28,069 bases of DNA from CAYYYP01 sp964475985 (GCA_964475985.1 CAYYYP010000047.1:1-28069); one strand, 5' to 3'. Counted from the stretch's first letter, positions 16,009 to 24,493 are shown. Numbers and translations: made by a program. The notes: a model not told the origin generated them from the letters alone.

Positions 16009-17561
16009 TTAGTCACCACCGAGATCTTCGTTCAACTTATGTTTGACCATTTCGGGAAATTCTTGGCGTAGGGTATCCAGCTCTTTCTGCAATTCCTTGC
16101 CATTGCCTAAAACGGTAATCGTGAGTCCCTGATTCGCAAAAAAATCTTTCAGGGAAGGGTTGATTTGGTCCTGTCCTACGGAGGCGATGTTTTCTTCGAA
16201 TTTTTCAAAGTAACCTTCGGGAAACCGATAAAGAAATTGTTGAATGCGATTTTCTAAACGTTTTTTGGGACTGTCGAATTGGAATGGCGCGCTCTTCACA
16301 AGCGAGCGTTTGGCGAATTCGAATTGATCTTTAGGAATGCCTGTCGCCAGGTAGTTTTTGAAAAGTTCTAACGAGAGTTTGATTGCCGGTACCGTGTCTT
16401 TGGTTTTTGGGAAAAAATACATGGAGAAGGCCTGCGGCTGCCTAGCGTAGGCGAAAAANNNNNNNNNNNNNNNNNNNNNNNNNNNNNNNNNNNNNNNNNN
16501 NNNNNNNNNNNNNNNNNNNNNNNNNNNNNNNNNNNNNNNNNNNNNNNNNNNNNNNNNNTTTTTGGGAAAAAATACATGGAGAAGGCCTGCGGCTGCCTAG
16601 CGTAGGCGAAAAAGCTGTAGGCTCCGTAACTCCATCCGCGTTTTTCCCGCACTTCTTGCATTAGAGTAGAGTTGAAGGAATGACCGCCAAAAGCCTCGTT
16701 GGCTAAAATAATGGGGTAATAATCTTTGTTTTCAGGGCGGGGGGCAAGGGTTCCGATGAAAACATGGGATTGGCTAGCACCCGGTTTATCCACCAGCAAA
16801 AGTTTGTTGGTAGGCACCGGTGCAGGTGCCGGTAAGTCCGCAAGTTCCATTTGGGGCTGTGAGCCGGAACCAGTGGAAGTGGGCCGCATTCGCAGAAAAC
16901 TATTCCACCAGGTTTCCAGGAATTTGGGTTGGCAATCTCCGGAACCGAAAAATGCGAGGTCGTGACTAGCGATTTGCGCTTGGTAAAAATCTTTTAAGTT
17001 TTTAACCGAAGTCCTACTCACCCCCCGCTCCGTGCCGTGTAGCGGGTGCGAGTAGGGATGACTCCCAAATAGAAAATGTTGAAAATGTCGCCGGGTGAGT
17101 TTTGCATCCTGACTTCGTTCGGAGAGCAATAGGCCCACCGTTTCTTTTTTGAGTTTTCGGAATTCTTTGTCCGAAAAGGCCGGTTCGAGCAGAATTTTTT
17201 CCAATACCTGCAGTAATTTTCCGAGATTTTTTGACAGCACCGATGCCCTAAGCAAAGTATTCTCGCCTTGGACCTCAAGCTCAACACTTGCGCCTAGTCG
17301 GTCAAAAGTTTGCAGCAGATCAAGTTTTGAAAGTTTTTTGGTGCCCCGCAAAAGCATTTGTCCCGCCATGTAGGCGCGGCCAAGTTGTTGGCGAGGATCG
17401 TGTGCGCAACCCCCGGGCAAGATGATGCTGAAGTGCACCAGCGGCAGGGAGTTGTCCTGCACGAAGGAAAATGTTTCGGCACTTTCGGCCGTTCTTAGAA
17501 AAAATGAAATTAGGAAAACAAAAATAAATTGAGGAAGAATTCGGGTAGCAATGCGGTTCAT
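16009..17561 (-). CDS. M16-family peptidase-like protein without the zinc site, interrupted by a scaffold gap
   Basis: Reading 17561 to 16559 and then 16458 to 16009 gives one protein. If the 100 Ns and one copy of the flanking 55-bp duplication are removed (155 bases), the two parts join in frame as 465 residues. The N-terminus is a signal peptide ending 'ESA'. The normal HxxEH region reads 'GRAYMAGQMLLRGT': Tyr64, Gly67 and Gln68 replace His, Glu and His. The M16 'REKRGWSYGAYS' motif, with its Arg/Tyr pair, is intact. This is the pattern of the non-catalytic partner in heterodimeric M16B enzymes such as mitochondrial processing peptidase. The catalytic partner is encoded 15 bases upstream. 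Export to the periplasm is inferred from the signal peptide. Confidence 0.85.
16404..16613. other. Scaffold gap (100 N, 16459-16558) flanked by an exact 55-bp duplication
   Basis: The 55 bases at 16404-16458 are identical to those at 16559-16613, and exactly 100 Ns lie between them. Contig ends sharing a k-mer-length overlap were evidently placed side by side with a default gap instead of being merged. Removing 155 bases restores the M16 reading frame, which supports an assembly artefact rather than a biological repeat. Confidence 0.93.
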
Positions 17562-17576
17562 GAAAAAAGCACTCCG

Positions 17577-18956
17577 TTATTTAGGCAGACCAAGGATGAT
17601 GGTTCGATTTTCGGGAAGGAAGTATCGGTTCAGTACGCGTACGATGTCGCTGGGCGTTACTTTCATGGCAGCGGCTACGATGGCTTGGCCCCGTGAGGCG
17701 GAGGATGCAACGGATTCAAAAAATCCAATGTTTCGTGCCTTGCCGGGATTTGAAATTAAGTCCCGATACAGCTCAAATTCATACTGGGATCTAGCCAACT
17801 CAAGTTCTTCCACGAGATTCTTTTTTGGCAAAGATGCAAGGGTTTGATCAATCACCCTAACGGCCCTGGCAGAATCAACTCCCTTTAAGAGATTAGCCGT
17901 GATGAGAAAGAGTCCGTTATCTTTATGGCCCTGCGCAAAAGATCCAACTCCCGAAGCTAATCCGTCATCCACCAGTGAGCGATAGAGAGCCGAACTGTTG
18001 GTTTGACCCAGAAGATAACTCAACACATCCAATACTGGCATGTCTTCATGATTCACATCTGGGATGTGATAGCCCAAAAGTACTTTTGGAAATTCGGTAG
18101 CAATCTTGATGCTTGTGCGACGCTCCTCCCGTTGGGGCGCTTCTTTCGGCCCGCTATAACGAACGGGATGTTGCATGGGAAATGATCCGTAATATTTTTG
18201 AATCGTATTCACGGCAAACGCAGAGTCCACATTGCCGACAATCACAATGGCGGCATTGTCCGGGCTATAAAACCTTCCGTAAAACGCCCGGCATTGAGCG
18301 GCATCGGCGCGATTCAGATCCTCTTCATAACCGATGACGGGCCAACGATAGGGGTGCTTGGTAAATGCCATTTCATAAAGCTTCTCAAACATTGCTCCAT
18401 CGGGACTGTTCTCAGTGCGAAAGCGCCGTTCGTTTTTTACGACTTCGCGCTCTCGATTTAAGGTGTCGTCATCCACGATGAGGTTAGTCATGCGGTCAGC
18501 CTCAAGCGATGCCACCAATTCAAATTGGTCCGACGGGAGATTTTGCACGTATCCGGTATAATCCTGGCTCGTAAATGCATTCTTTCCATCGGCGCCGGCG
18601 GATTCCATCAGGAAATCAAACTCACCTTTGGCGTGATTTTTAGTGGCTTTGAACATCATATGTTCAAAAAGATGGGCAAGCCCCGTAAGCCCCACCGATT
18701 CATCCCGGGAGCCCACATTATACCAAGTTTGATAAGCAAAAGTTTTTGAGGACTCATCCTTGAGAATAAGAATTTTTAACCCGTTCTTTAATTGATACCT
18801 TTCAATTTGTTCCTGGCCGTAGAAGGGAATGGTCCCGGTATAGTACGAAGCCGCGCTAGACCGGGAAGAAGAGTGGGAGCAACCGTTGCCTAGTGTGAGA
18901 ACGCCGACAAAAAGGCACAATGTAAAAATCGGGTTTAAAAAGGATTTTTGTTTCAT
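17577..18956 (-). CDS. M16-family zinc metallopeptidase (catalytic member)
   Basis: The 459-residue product from the chosen start has an N-terminal hydrophobic segment followed by 'GNGCSHSSS', a possible but imperfect lipobox with Cys26. The inverted zinc motif is intact: His95-Leu-Phe-Glu98-His99 in 'GLAHLFEHMMFKAT', with the third ligand Glu176 in 'EREVVKNE', 76 residues after His99 as in the family consensus. Members degrade peptides in a two-domain clamshell. It is followed after 15 bases by the inactive M16 partner, and then by a peptide-type binding protein. The start at 18956 gives a clean signal peptide; the frame extends 6 codons upstream to 18974. No clear Shine-Dalgarno was seen. 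Its ATG overlaps that of ftsQ on the other strand. Confidence 0.92.
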   Translation of the reverse strand: MKQKSFLNPIFTLCLFVGVLTLGNGCSHSSSRSSAASYYTGTIPFYGQEQIERYQLKNGLKILILKDESSKTFAYQTWYNVGSRDESVGLTGLAHLFEHMMFKATKNHAKGEFDFLMESAGADGKNAFTSQDYTGYVQNLPSDQFELVASLEADRMTNLIVDDDTLNREREVVKNERRFRTENSPDGAMFEKLYEMAFTKHPYRWPVIGYEEDLNRADAAQCRAFYGRFYSPDNAAIVIVGNVDSAFAVNTIQKYYGSFPMQHPVRYSGPKEAPQREERRTSIKIATEFPKVLLGYHIPDVNHEDMPVLDVLSYLLGQTNSSALYRSLVDDGLASGVGSFAQGHKDNGLFLITANLLKGVDSARAVRVIDQTLASLPKKNLVEELELARSQYEFELYRDLISNPGKARNIGFFESVASSASRGQAIVAAAMKVTPSDIVRVLNRYFLPENRTIILGLPK

Positions 18957-19821
18957 GAGAAGAAAAAATAACACTGTGGCAGGTAAAAGTCAGCTTGGAT
19001 CAAGAATGGCATTTTTGCGATGGGCGCCCCGAGTGTTCGTCATGCTGATCCTGCAGGGAATCTTGGTCAGCGGAATCGCATTCGGATTAAAGGAAGTCGA
19101 GCGGCGCGTACTTATTAAATCTATAGTGGTGAGCGTCAAACAACCCACAAATCTTTCGGTGTACATAAAAATAAAAAATATTGAAGAGCTGCTACAGGAT
19201 CGTATTGGCAAGCCCTACATTTCTTTGAATCGCGAGGAGTTGATCACGACGATTAAAAATAGTTCCGATGCCATCCGCAACGTAGAAATTGATTCCTCCC
19301 TAGAACATACGCTAGTGGGCACGCTGAAAATCGACATCGATGCGGCGACGGCGGAAGCCATCGTGCTTCACAAAAAAGATCTTTGGTTTGCGTCGGAGTC
19401 GGGCGAAGTCATCACGAAAGTTAAGGGCGGCATCGTTCAACCCACCACGCCCGAGCTTGATCGACTGCCTATGATATGGACAGATTCTCAGCAGAATTCG
19501 GCTATGCGACGCATGATTCAGGGGCGTAGCCTTATTCAATCGGCCATCGGAGATCTTAGCGGAACCCCGAACGATCCTGGCATTGAAGTGGAAGAAGTTC
19601 ATTTATCCAAGGCTACGCATCCGGAGTTCCGTGTATTGTTGAGACTCGAAAAAGGTTCTTCAGCAAGGGTTCTCTGTCGGTTTTTGGATTCCGAAACCTC
19701 GGGGTTGCAATCGGAGCTTGGTCGCCTGCGCAGCGTCTTGAAATACATTTTAAAGAGCCAGGTTTATCCCAAAGAATTGGACTTTCGATTTGGGCGGCGG
19801 GTCATCGCTAGGTCTAAATAA
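18955..19821 (+). CDS. ftsQ: Cell division protein FtsQ
   Basis: FtsQ is a bitopic inner-membrane protein of the divisome that binds FtsL and FtsB through its periplasmic part. The product is 288 residues from the start used here. It has a basic cytoplasmic tail, one membrane segment (about 'VFVMLILQGILVSGIAFGL'), a POTRA-like region ('ISLNREELITTIKNS') and a C-terminal domain ending 'PKELDFRFGRRVIAR', where FtsQ proteins have 'vDLRy-nG'. The sequence is divergent, so the call rests partly on position directly before ftsA and ftsZ. The ATG at 18955 gives a plausible tail; an ATG at 19006 (tail shorter by 17 residues) is the alternative. The frame is also open to 18886, but that would lie inside the divergent peptidase gene. 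Confidence 0.85.
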   Translation: MRRKNNTVAGKSQLGSRMAFLRWAPRVFVMLILQGILVSGIAFGLKEVERRVLIKSIVVSVKQPTNLSVYIKIKNIEELLQDRIGKPYISLNREELITTIKNSSDAIRNVEIDSSLEHTLVGTLKIDIDAATAEAIVLHKKDLWFASESGEVITKVKGGIVQPTTPELDRLPMIWTDSQQNSAMRRMIQGRSLIQSAIGDLSGTPNDPGIEVEEVHLSKATHPEFRVLLRLEKGSSARVLCRFLDSETSGLQSELGRLRSVLKYILKSQVYPKELDFRFGRRVIARSK

Positions 19822-19941
19822 GTAAAATTTGACAATAAAGTTTGTTCATATGACACTGTATTGAGCCAAACGCACGGCAATGTTTTCCGGTGTGACTTTT
19901 TGGCTACATGCGCAAGCGTTTCATGGAAAGAGAGACGTCAT
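19822..19941 (+). promoter_or_regulatory. ftsQ-ftsA spacer with a -35-like TTGACA
   Basis: The 120-base gap between ftsQ and ftsA is unusually long for this cluster and contains a perfect TTGACA at 19829-19834. The best -10-like hexamer, TATGAC at 19849-19854, is only 14 bases away, so this is a weak promoter candidate. A GAGAG ribosome binding site precedes the ftsA ATG. Confidence 0.3.
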
Positions 19942-21255
19942 ATGGCTCGGACGCCCAAAAAAGATTACATCGTAGGCTTAGACATCGGGACCACCAAAAT
20001 CTCCGTTATCGTCGGTGAGGTGACCGGCAATCATCAGGAAGATCAAAGGATGGGCGAAACGCGCTCCTTTGCGGCAAAAGCCCAATCCATCCTGAGTTTG
20101 GCCGAAATCCCCATGGATATCGTTGGCCTCGGTACCTATCCCTCTACCGGTTTGCGTAAGGGCGTAGTTATTAATATTGACAGTACGGTTGAGAGCATCC
20201 GCAAAGCGATCCATGAGGCCGAACTCATGGCCGGCGCAAAAATAAATCAAGTCTACGTCGGAATCGCCGGCGCTCACATTCAAAGTTTCAATAGCCATGG
20301 TGTGGTTGCGGTTAAGGAAAAGGAAATTACTCCATCCGATGTTGCTCGAGTGCTCGATGCAGCCAAGGCCATCGCCATCCCGACGGACCGTGAAATCATT
20401 CACGTGGTCCCTCAGGAATACATCATTGATGATCAAGATGGCATTCGCGAACCCGTAGGAATGTCGGGTGTACGTCTTGAAGCAAAAGTTCATATCGTGA
20501 CTGGCGCGGTTTCCGCAGTGCAGAATATCGTGAAGTGTTGCACTAAAGCGGGCCTTAGTGTTTCCGAAATTGTGTTAGAGCCCATCGCTTCTGCCGAAGC
20601 GGTGCTCAGTCAGGATGAAAAAGAATTAGGTGTCGTTCTCATCGACATTGGCGGTGGAACGACCGACATTGCAATTTTCAGCGGCGGAGCTTTGGTTCAC
20701 ACTCAAGTCATTCCCCTAGGCGGAAATCACGTGACCCGAGACATCGCCGTGGGATTACGTACACCTCATTCCGAAGCTGAAAAAATTAAAGTTCGTCATG
20801 CTGCAGCCCTTGCCGCGATGGTGAGCGGAGAAGAAAATATTGAAGTTCCTTCCGTGGGTGGCCGTAAATCGCGTATCATTTCCCGCAAAATTCTTGCGGA
20901 AATCATTGAGCCGCGGATGGAAGAAATGTTTCAGTTAATCAAGGATGCAGTTCATAAATCAGGATTTCAGGACTTAGCGCCATCGGGTTACGTTTTCACC
21001 GGCGGCGGCACGATGCTCGATGGCATTTGTGAGTTGGGTGAGATGATTTTTGAAATGCCGGTAAAAAGGGGATTGCCCTCCGGTATCGGTGGGTTGGGCG
21101 ACATTGTGATGGATGCGAAATTTTCCACGGGTGTAGGCCTTCTGAAGTATGGGGCCAAACGCCGCATGCTTTCCCACAATAGAAGTCACAGAGTAAAGTT
21201 CGGGTACGAAAAAATCAGGTCATCCATGAAGGACTGGCTCAAAGAATTATTTTAA
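19942..21255 (+). CDS. ftsA: Cell division protein FtsA
   Basis: FtsA is the actin-like protein that tethers FtsZ filaments to the membrane. The 437-residue product shows the actin-fold nucleotide motifs: 'GLDIGTTKISVIVGEV' (about 12-27), 'LIDIGGGTTDIAIF' and 'YVFTGGGTMLDG'. It ends in an amphipathic helix 'RSSMKDWLKELF', the membrane-targeting sequence. Between 'GEV' and 'DIVGLG', where Escherichia coli has a short turn, there is an extra stretch of nearly 30 residues rich in polar residues and alanine. The start at 19942 was preferred because AAAGAGAGA lies upstream. The frame is open to a TTG at 19861, but those 27 residues are unlike FtsA. It is followed by ftsZ after 19 bases. Confidence 0.96.
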   Translation: MARTPKKDYIVGLDIGTTKISVIVGEVTGNHQEDQRMGETRSFAAKAQSILSLAEIPMDIVGLGTYPSTGLRKGVVINIDSTVESIRKAIHEAELMAGAKINQVYVGIAGAHIQSFNSHGVVAVKEKEITPSDVARVLDAAKAIAIPTDREIIHVVPQEYIIDDQDGIREPVGMSGVRLEAKVHIVTGAVSAVQNIVKCCTKAGLSVSEIVLEPIASAEAVLSQDEKELGVVLIDIGGGTTDIAIFSGGALVHTQVIPLGGNHVTRDIAVGLRTPHSEAEKIKVRHAAALAAMVSGEENIEVPSVGGRKSRIISRKILAEIIEPRMEEMFQLIKDAVHKSGFQDLAPSGYVFTGGGTMLDGICELGEMIFEMPVKRGLPSGIGGLGDIVMDAKFSTGVGLLKYGAKRRMLSHNRSHRVKFGYEKIRSSMKDWLKELF

Positions 21256-21274
21256 TTACGGAGGAATATGAAAA

Positions 21275-22828
21275 ATGTTTGAACTTGCAGAGCAACCCAC
21301 GACACAAATGAATATCCAAGGCGCTAGAATTAAAGTCATCGGAGTCGGTGGCAGCGGTGGCAACGCTATCAACACCATGATCAAGATGGGATTGTCCGGC
21401 GTAGAATTCATCGCCGCCAATACAGACCGTCAAGCGTTAGAAGCCAATCTCGCTACAGTTAAGATCCAACTCGGTTCTGAATTAACCAAGGGGCTTGGGG
21501 CCGGCGCCAATCCGGAAGTGGGTCGCAAAGCTGCCCTTGAAGACTATTCTCATATTGCCGAAGTTCTTTCCGGCGCCGACATGATTTTCGTGACGGCCGG
21601 GATGGGCGGCGGCACCGGCACCGGTGCGGCACCCGTCATCGCTAAGATCGCCAAGGAAATTGGCGCGCTTACCGTGGGAGTGGTAACTAAACCATTTCAA
21701 TTTGAAGGTCGAAAACGTTCCAAATCCGCAATGAGCGGGATCTTGAGCCTTCGGGAAAGTGTTGATTCACTCATTACGATCCCTAACCAAAGATTGCTCG
21801 CAGTATCTGGCCATAATCTCTCTATGATCGATGCATTCAGAAAGGCCGATGAAGTTCTGTTGAATGCGGTCCAAGGCATTTCCGACCTGATCAATCATAC
21901 TGGTTTAGTAAATTCTGACTTCGCCGATGTTCGCACCATTATGCAGAACAAAGGTTTAGCTCTCATGGGTATCGGTTATGGTGAAGGTGACCGCCGAGCG
22001 CTGGATGCGGCTACTTCAGCAATCTCATCTCCATTGTTGGAAGACGTATCCATCAATGGCGCGACAGGAATCATCATCAATATCACTGGTGGTTCAGCCA
22101 TGACGATTCACGAAGTGAATGAAGCAACCACGCTCATTATGGAAGCGGCCGATGAGAATGCAGAAATTATTTTCGGTACCGTCATTGATGAGTCCATGAA
22201 TGATCGTCTCAAAGTTACCGTGATTGCCACGGGCCTTTGTACGCAAGAACTCTCTGCAGCTTTAGAGGCTTCAAGTGCGAATGCCCAAGCGGCGAACGCA
22301 ATTCAAGTAACGACGCAAGAAGCTCCGGTAGCGCAGCCAGTAGCTACTCAAGCCGTAGCGGCCGCGCCACAAGCCCAGCCCGTGCAGATGGCTGCCGTAG
22401 CACCGACGCCTACCCAAGCACCGGCTCAACCAGAGTTTCAGGCCGCCGTTCAGCCCGCAACCTTCGTTGAGTCCCAACTCACGAGCACCGATCTCACGCG
22501 CACCATTTCGCCCGTTCGCGAAAATCATGCGGCGCCGGTATCAATGAATACTGTTCAATCAGAAGCCACAGCTCCGGTTCCGCCTGCACCCCGCATGGCG
22601 GAGATTGCCGCTTTAAAAATGAATGATGCTTACGACGACGGGATGGAAGGCGAAACAATTTTACGTCCCAATCATTCCATCGGCGGAGTTTCTTCGGGAA
22701 CCGCGGTGGGCCGGCCAGATTTGAACCGCGCCCGTGCGATTGCGCAGAAGTTAGGCCTTACGAATTACACCGATGATGATTACGACATTCCTACTTTCAT
22801 TCGTCGTCAAAACGAACGCGAAGTCTAA
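21275..22828 (+). CDS. ftsZ: Cell division protein FtsZ
   Basis: FtsZ is the tubulin-like GTPase that forms the division ring. The 517-residue product has 'VIGVGGSGGNAINTM' (about 21-35), the G-box 'GMGGGTGTGAAP' (109-120), 'NSDFADVRTIM' as synergy loop, and the terminal peptide 'DIPTFIRRQ' that binds FtsA. Between the core (to about 320) and this peptide lies a long Ala/Gln/Pro/Val linker, longer than in E. coli, which explains the length. GGAGG at 21260-21264 serves the ATG at 21275. A nearer ATG at 21268 opens only a four-codon frame (MKNV) that ends inside the ftsZ start region. Confidence 0.98.
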   Translation: MFELAEQPTTQMNIQGARIKVIGVGGSGGNAINTMIKMGLSGVEFIAANTDRQALEANLATVKIQLGSELTKGLGAGANPEVGRKAALEDYSHIAEVLSGADMIFVTAGMGGGTGTGAAPVIAKIAKEIGALTVGVVTKPFQFEGRKRSKSAMSGILSLRESVDSLITIPNQRLLAVSGHNLSMIDAFRKADEVLLNAVQGISDLINHTGLVNSDFADVRTIMQNKGLALMGIGYGEGDRRALDAATSAISSPLLEDVSINGATGIIINITGGSAMTIHEVNEATTLIMEAADENAEIIFGTVIDESMNDRLKVTVIATGLCTQELSAALEASSANAQAANAIQVTTQEAPVAQPVATQAVAAAPQAQPVQMAAVAPTPTQAPAQPEFQAAVQPATFVESQLTSTDLTRTISPVRENHAAPVSMNTVQSEATAPVPPAPRMAEIAALKMNDAYDDGMEGETILRPNHSIGGVSSGTAVGRPDLNRARAIAQKLGLTNYTDDDYDIPTFIRRQNEREV

Positions 22829-22851
22829 GCAACCAGAACTATAACGATTGA

Positions 22852-22897
22852 TTCGAAGCGTTGGCCTTCGAAAATTTCTGCACGGAAAAATTTTTCC
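22852..22897. other. Hairpin and palindrome after ftsZ
   Basis: TTCGAAG (22852-22858) pairs with CTTCGAA (22866-22872) around a 7-base loop, followed by a short AT stretch. GGAAAAATTTTTCC (22884-22897) is a perfect palindrome. Together they may end ftsQAZ transcription, but the T-tract is weak, so this is a tentative terminator. Confidence 0.35.
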
Positions 22898-22934
22898 CGG
22901 AAATTGAATTTTGAGATTTTCATCGTAGACTCAA

Positions 22935-22970
22935 CTCAACTGAATCACTTCACATAGTGGTTCAGTTGAG
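22935..22970 (+). promoter_or_regulatory. Strong hairpin next to the subtilase ribosome binding site
   Basis: Arms 22935-22949 (CTCAACTGAATCACT) and 22956-22970 (AGTGGTTCAGTTGAG) pair at 14 of 15 positions, with a G-T pair in RNA at the remaining one, around a 6-base loop. The right arm ends in GAG and runs straight into GGGGG, so the likely Shine-Dalgarno (about 22968-22975) is partly inside the stem. The ATG is at 22979. No T-tract follows. The structure could control translation of the protease or bind a regulator as DNA. Confidence 0.6.
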
Positions 22971-22978
22971 GGGGGTTC

Positions 22979-24472
22979 ATGAAGAGTTCCATTAAGGTAT
23001 CTAAGGATAGTCCAACCAAAAACGCTTTCGGCAAATGTCTCATTGCCTTAAGCATGTTATGCGCAGGTCCGGTAACCGGAGCCGAATATCGGCCGCATGA
23101 AGTGCTCATTAAGTTCCGCGGTGATTCGGTCCGTAGTTTTGAAACAATGGATCGTATTTATAAATCGGTATCAGTTATGCGGGTAAAAAGATTTCGTGGA
23201 GACGCTGCAGGCTTGGAGCAATTAATTTTGCCCGATCACGCAAGCGTTGAAGCATCGGTGCTGGCCCTGAAATCCCAACCCGAAATTGAATACGCTCAGC
23301 CAAATTATATTTTGAAGGCATTGCCCATGACGAGTGCAGTAACCAGCGCCGCACCGGCCGGGTTGCCAACGAACATCCTAACGATGCCAACCTATCCATG
23401 TCTGTTGCCAAACGTGGCGTTCCCGCCCGGTTGCGTTGACGAATACGTTGATGGTCCTATTGGCACTCCACCCGGAACCAGGCCGGCTTTGCGGGCTCGT
23501 CCGGTGGAAGTCAGTCCGGCGCAAACCGATCCTCAACTTTCCACAGCCTACGGTTTGTATAAAACCAAGGCTAATGAAGCGTGGGGCGTTCATACCGGAA
23601 GCAGTAGTTTTATCGTGGCGGTGATCGACACGGGCGTTGATTACAATCATAGGGATTTGGCGTTTAATTTGTGGAGAAATCCTAATCCGGGTCCGCAAGG
23701 TGATGTCGTAGGTTTTGATTTCACGCATAACGATGGCTTGCCCTTTGATGACAGTCGCGACGAGGACGGCGCAATTTTGGGGCATGGGACTCACTGTGCG
23801 GGCGTAATCGGGGCAACGGGGAATAATGGAATTGGAATTAGCGGGGTCAACCAACGAGTGTCCATCATGGCTCTGAAATTTTTGGAAAGCGATGGCAGCG
23901 GTTCCATGAGCAATGCGGTACGGGCCATCGACTATGCCATTGGGCATGGAGTTAAGGTGATCAGCGCTTCGTGGGGAATTGGAGTTGCACCAAGCCGAAT
24001 TCCAGCTTTGACGGAAGCTGTGGGTAGGGCACGGGCCCACGGGATTCTCTTTGTGGCGGCGGCGGGAAATGAGGAAGAAGACAACGATCAAATCCCACAC
24101 ACTCCGGCTAATATTCAAGAGCGAAATGTGATCTCCGTTGCGGCTTCCACGGCGGCAGATGAGATTCCCAGGTTTTCCAATTATGGAGCTCACACCGTAC
24201 ATATTGCGGCGCCGGGAAAGGATGTTTACAGCACGGTGCCCGGCAGCGCGTATCACAACATGACGGGCACTTCCATGGCAGCACCCCACGTAGCGGGAGC
24301 GGCGGCCTTGGTGTGGTCAAGGTATCCAAACTTAACCGCCGAGCAGGTCAAAGCTAGGCTTTTAAGTACGGTGGATGCAATACCGTCGATGCAAGGTAAA
24401 CTTGTCTCGGGTGGCCGACTTAATGTTCTACGTGCCCTTACGGAAACGAATACGCCAGTTGGATCACTATAA
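22979..24472 (+). CDS. Secreted subtilisin-family (S8) serine protease with propeptide
   Basis: The 497-residue product has a long signal peptide (to about residue 35), then an N-terminal prodomain containing 'PHEVLIKFRG' and 'IEYAQPNYIL', the fervidolysin-like pattern. A proline-rich linker follows (about 130-185), then the catalytic domain with Asp217 ('VAVIDTGVDYNH'), His272 ('GHGTHCAGVIGA'), Asn364 ('AAAGNE') and Ser432 ('GTSMAAPHVAGAAAL'). All active-site residues are present. There is no C-terminal extension beyond the fold, so it should be released to the periplasm or medium after processing. It stands alone, with hairpins on both sides. A role in prey or polymer degradation would fit a predatory lifestyle but is inference. 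Confidence 0.95.
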   Translation: MKSSIKVSKDSPTKNAFGKCLIALSMLCAGPVTGAEYRPHEVLIKFRGDSVRSFETMDRIYKSVSVMRVKRFRGDAAGLEQLILPDHASVEASVLALKSQPEIEYAQPNYILKALPMTSAVTSAAPAGLPTNILTMPTYPCLLPNVAFPPGCVDEYVDGPIGTPPGTRPALRARPVEVSPAQTDPQLSTAYGLYKTKANEAWGVHTGSSSFIVAVIDTGVDYNHRDLAFNLWRNPNPGPQGDVVGFDFTHNDGLPFDDSRDEDGAILGHGTHCAGVIGATGNNGIGISGVNQRVSIMALKFLESDGSGSMSNAVRAIDYAIGHGVKVISASWGIGVAPSRIPALTEAVGRARAHGILFVAAAGNEEEDNDQIPHTPANIQERNVISVAASTAADEIPRFSNYGAHTVHIAAPGKDVYSTVPGSAYHNMTGTSMAAPHVAGAAALVWSRYPNLTAEQVKARLLSTVDAIPSMQGKLVSGGRLNVLRALTETNTPVGSL

Positions 24473-24493
24473 ATTTATAAAATTTATAGTGAT
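24463..24493. repeat. Perfect 14-bp inverted repeat at the end of the subtilase gene
   Basis: ATCACTATAAATTT (24463-24476) and AAATTTATAGTGAT (24480-24493) are perfect complements around a 3-base loop. The left arm includes the last codons and stop of the protease gene; the right arm includes the first two bases of the next ATG candidate at 24492. It is not followed by T residues and may be an RNA-stabilising hairpin or a protein-binding site. Confidence 0.7.

Noticed and set aside
16009..16422. Separate M16 gene fragment or a true frameshift
   Set aside because: The frame break equals the 155 bases of Ns and duplicated contig end. Collapsing it restores one frame.
19861..19941. 27-residue N-terminal extension of FtsA from a TTG
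   Set aside because: The extension does not resemble FtsA, and a better ATG with a GAGAG ribosome site lies at 19942.
22237..22528. Overlapping frames in the FtsZ linker
   Set aside because: They arise from the Ala/Gln/Pro-rich repetitive codons of the linker on both strands.
23378..24289. 303-residue minus-strand frame opposite the subtilase
   Set aside because: The subtilase catalytic motifs on the plus strand are unmistakable. The antisense product is low-complexity in Arg/His/Ser and matches nothing.
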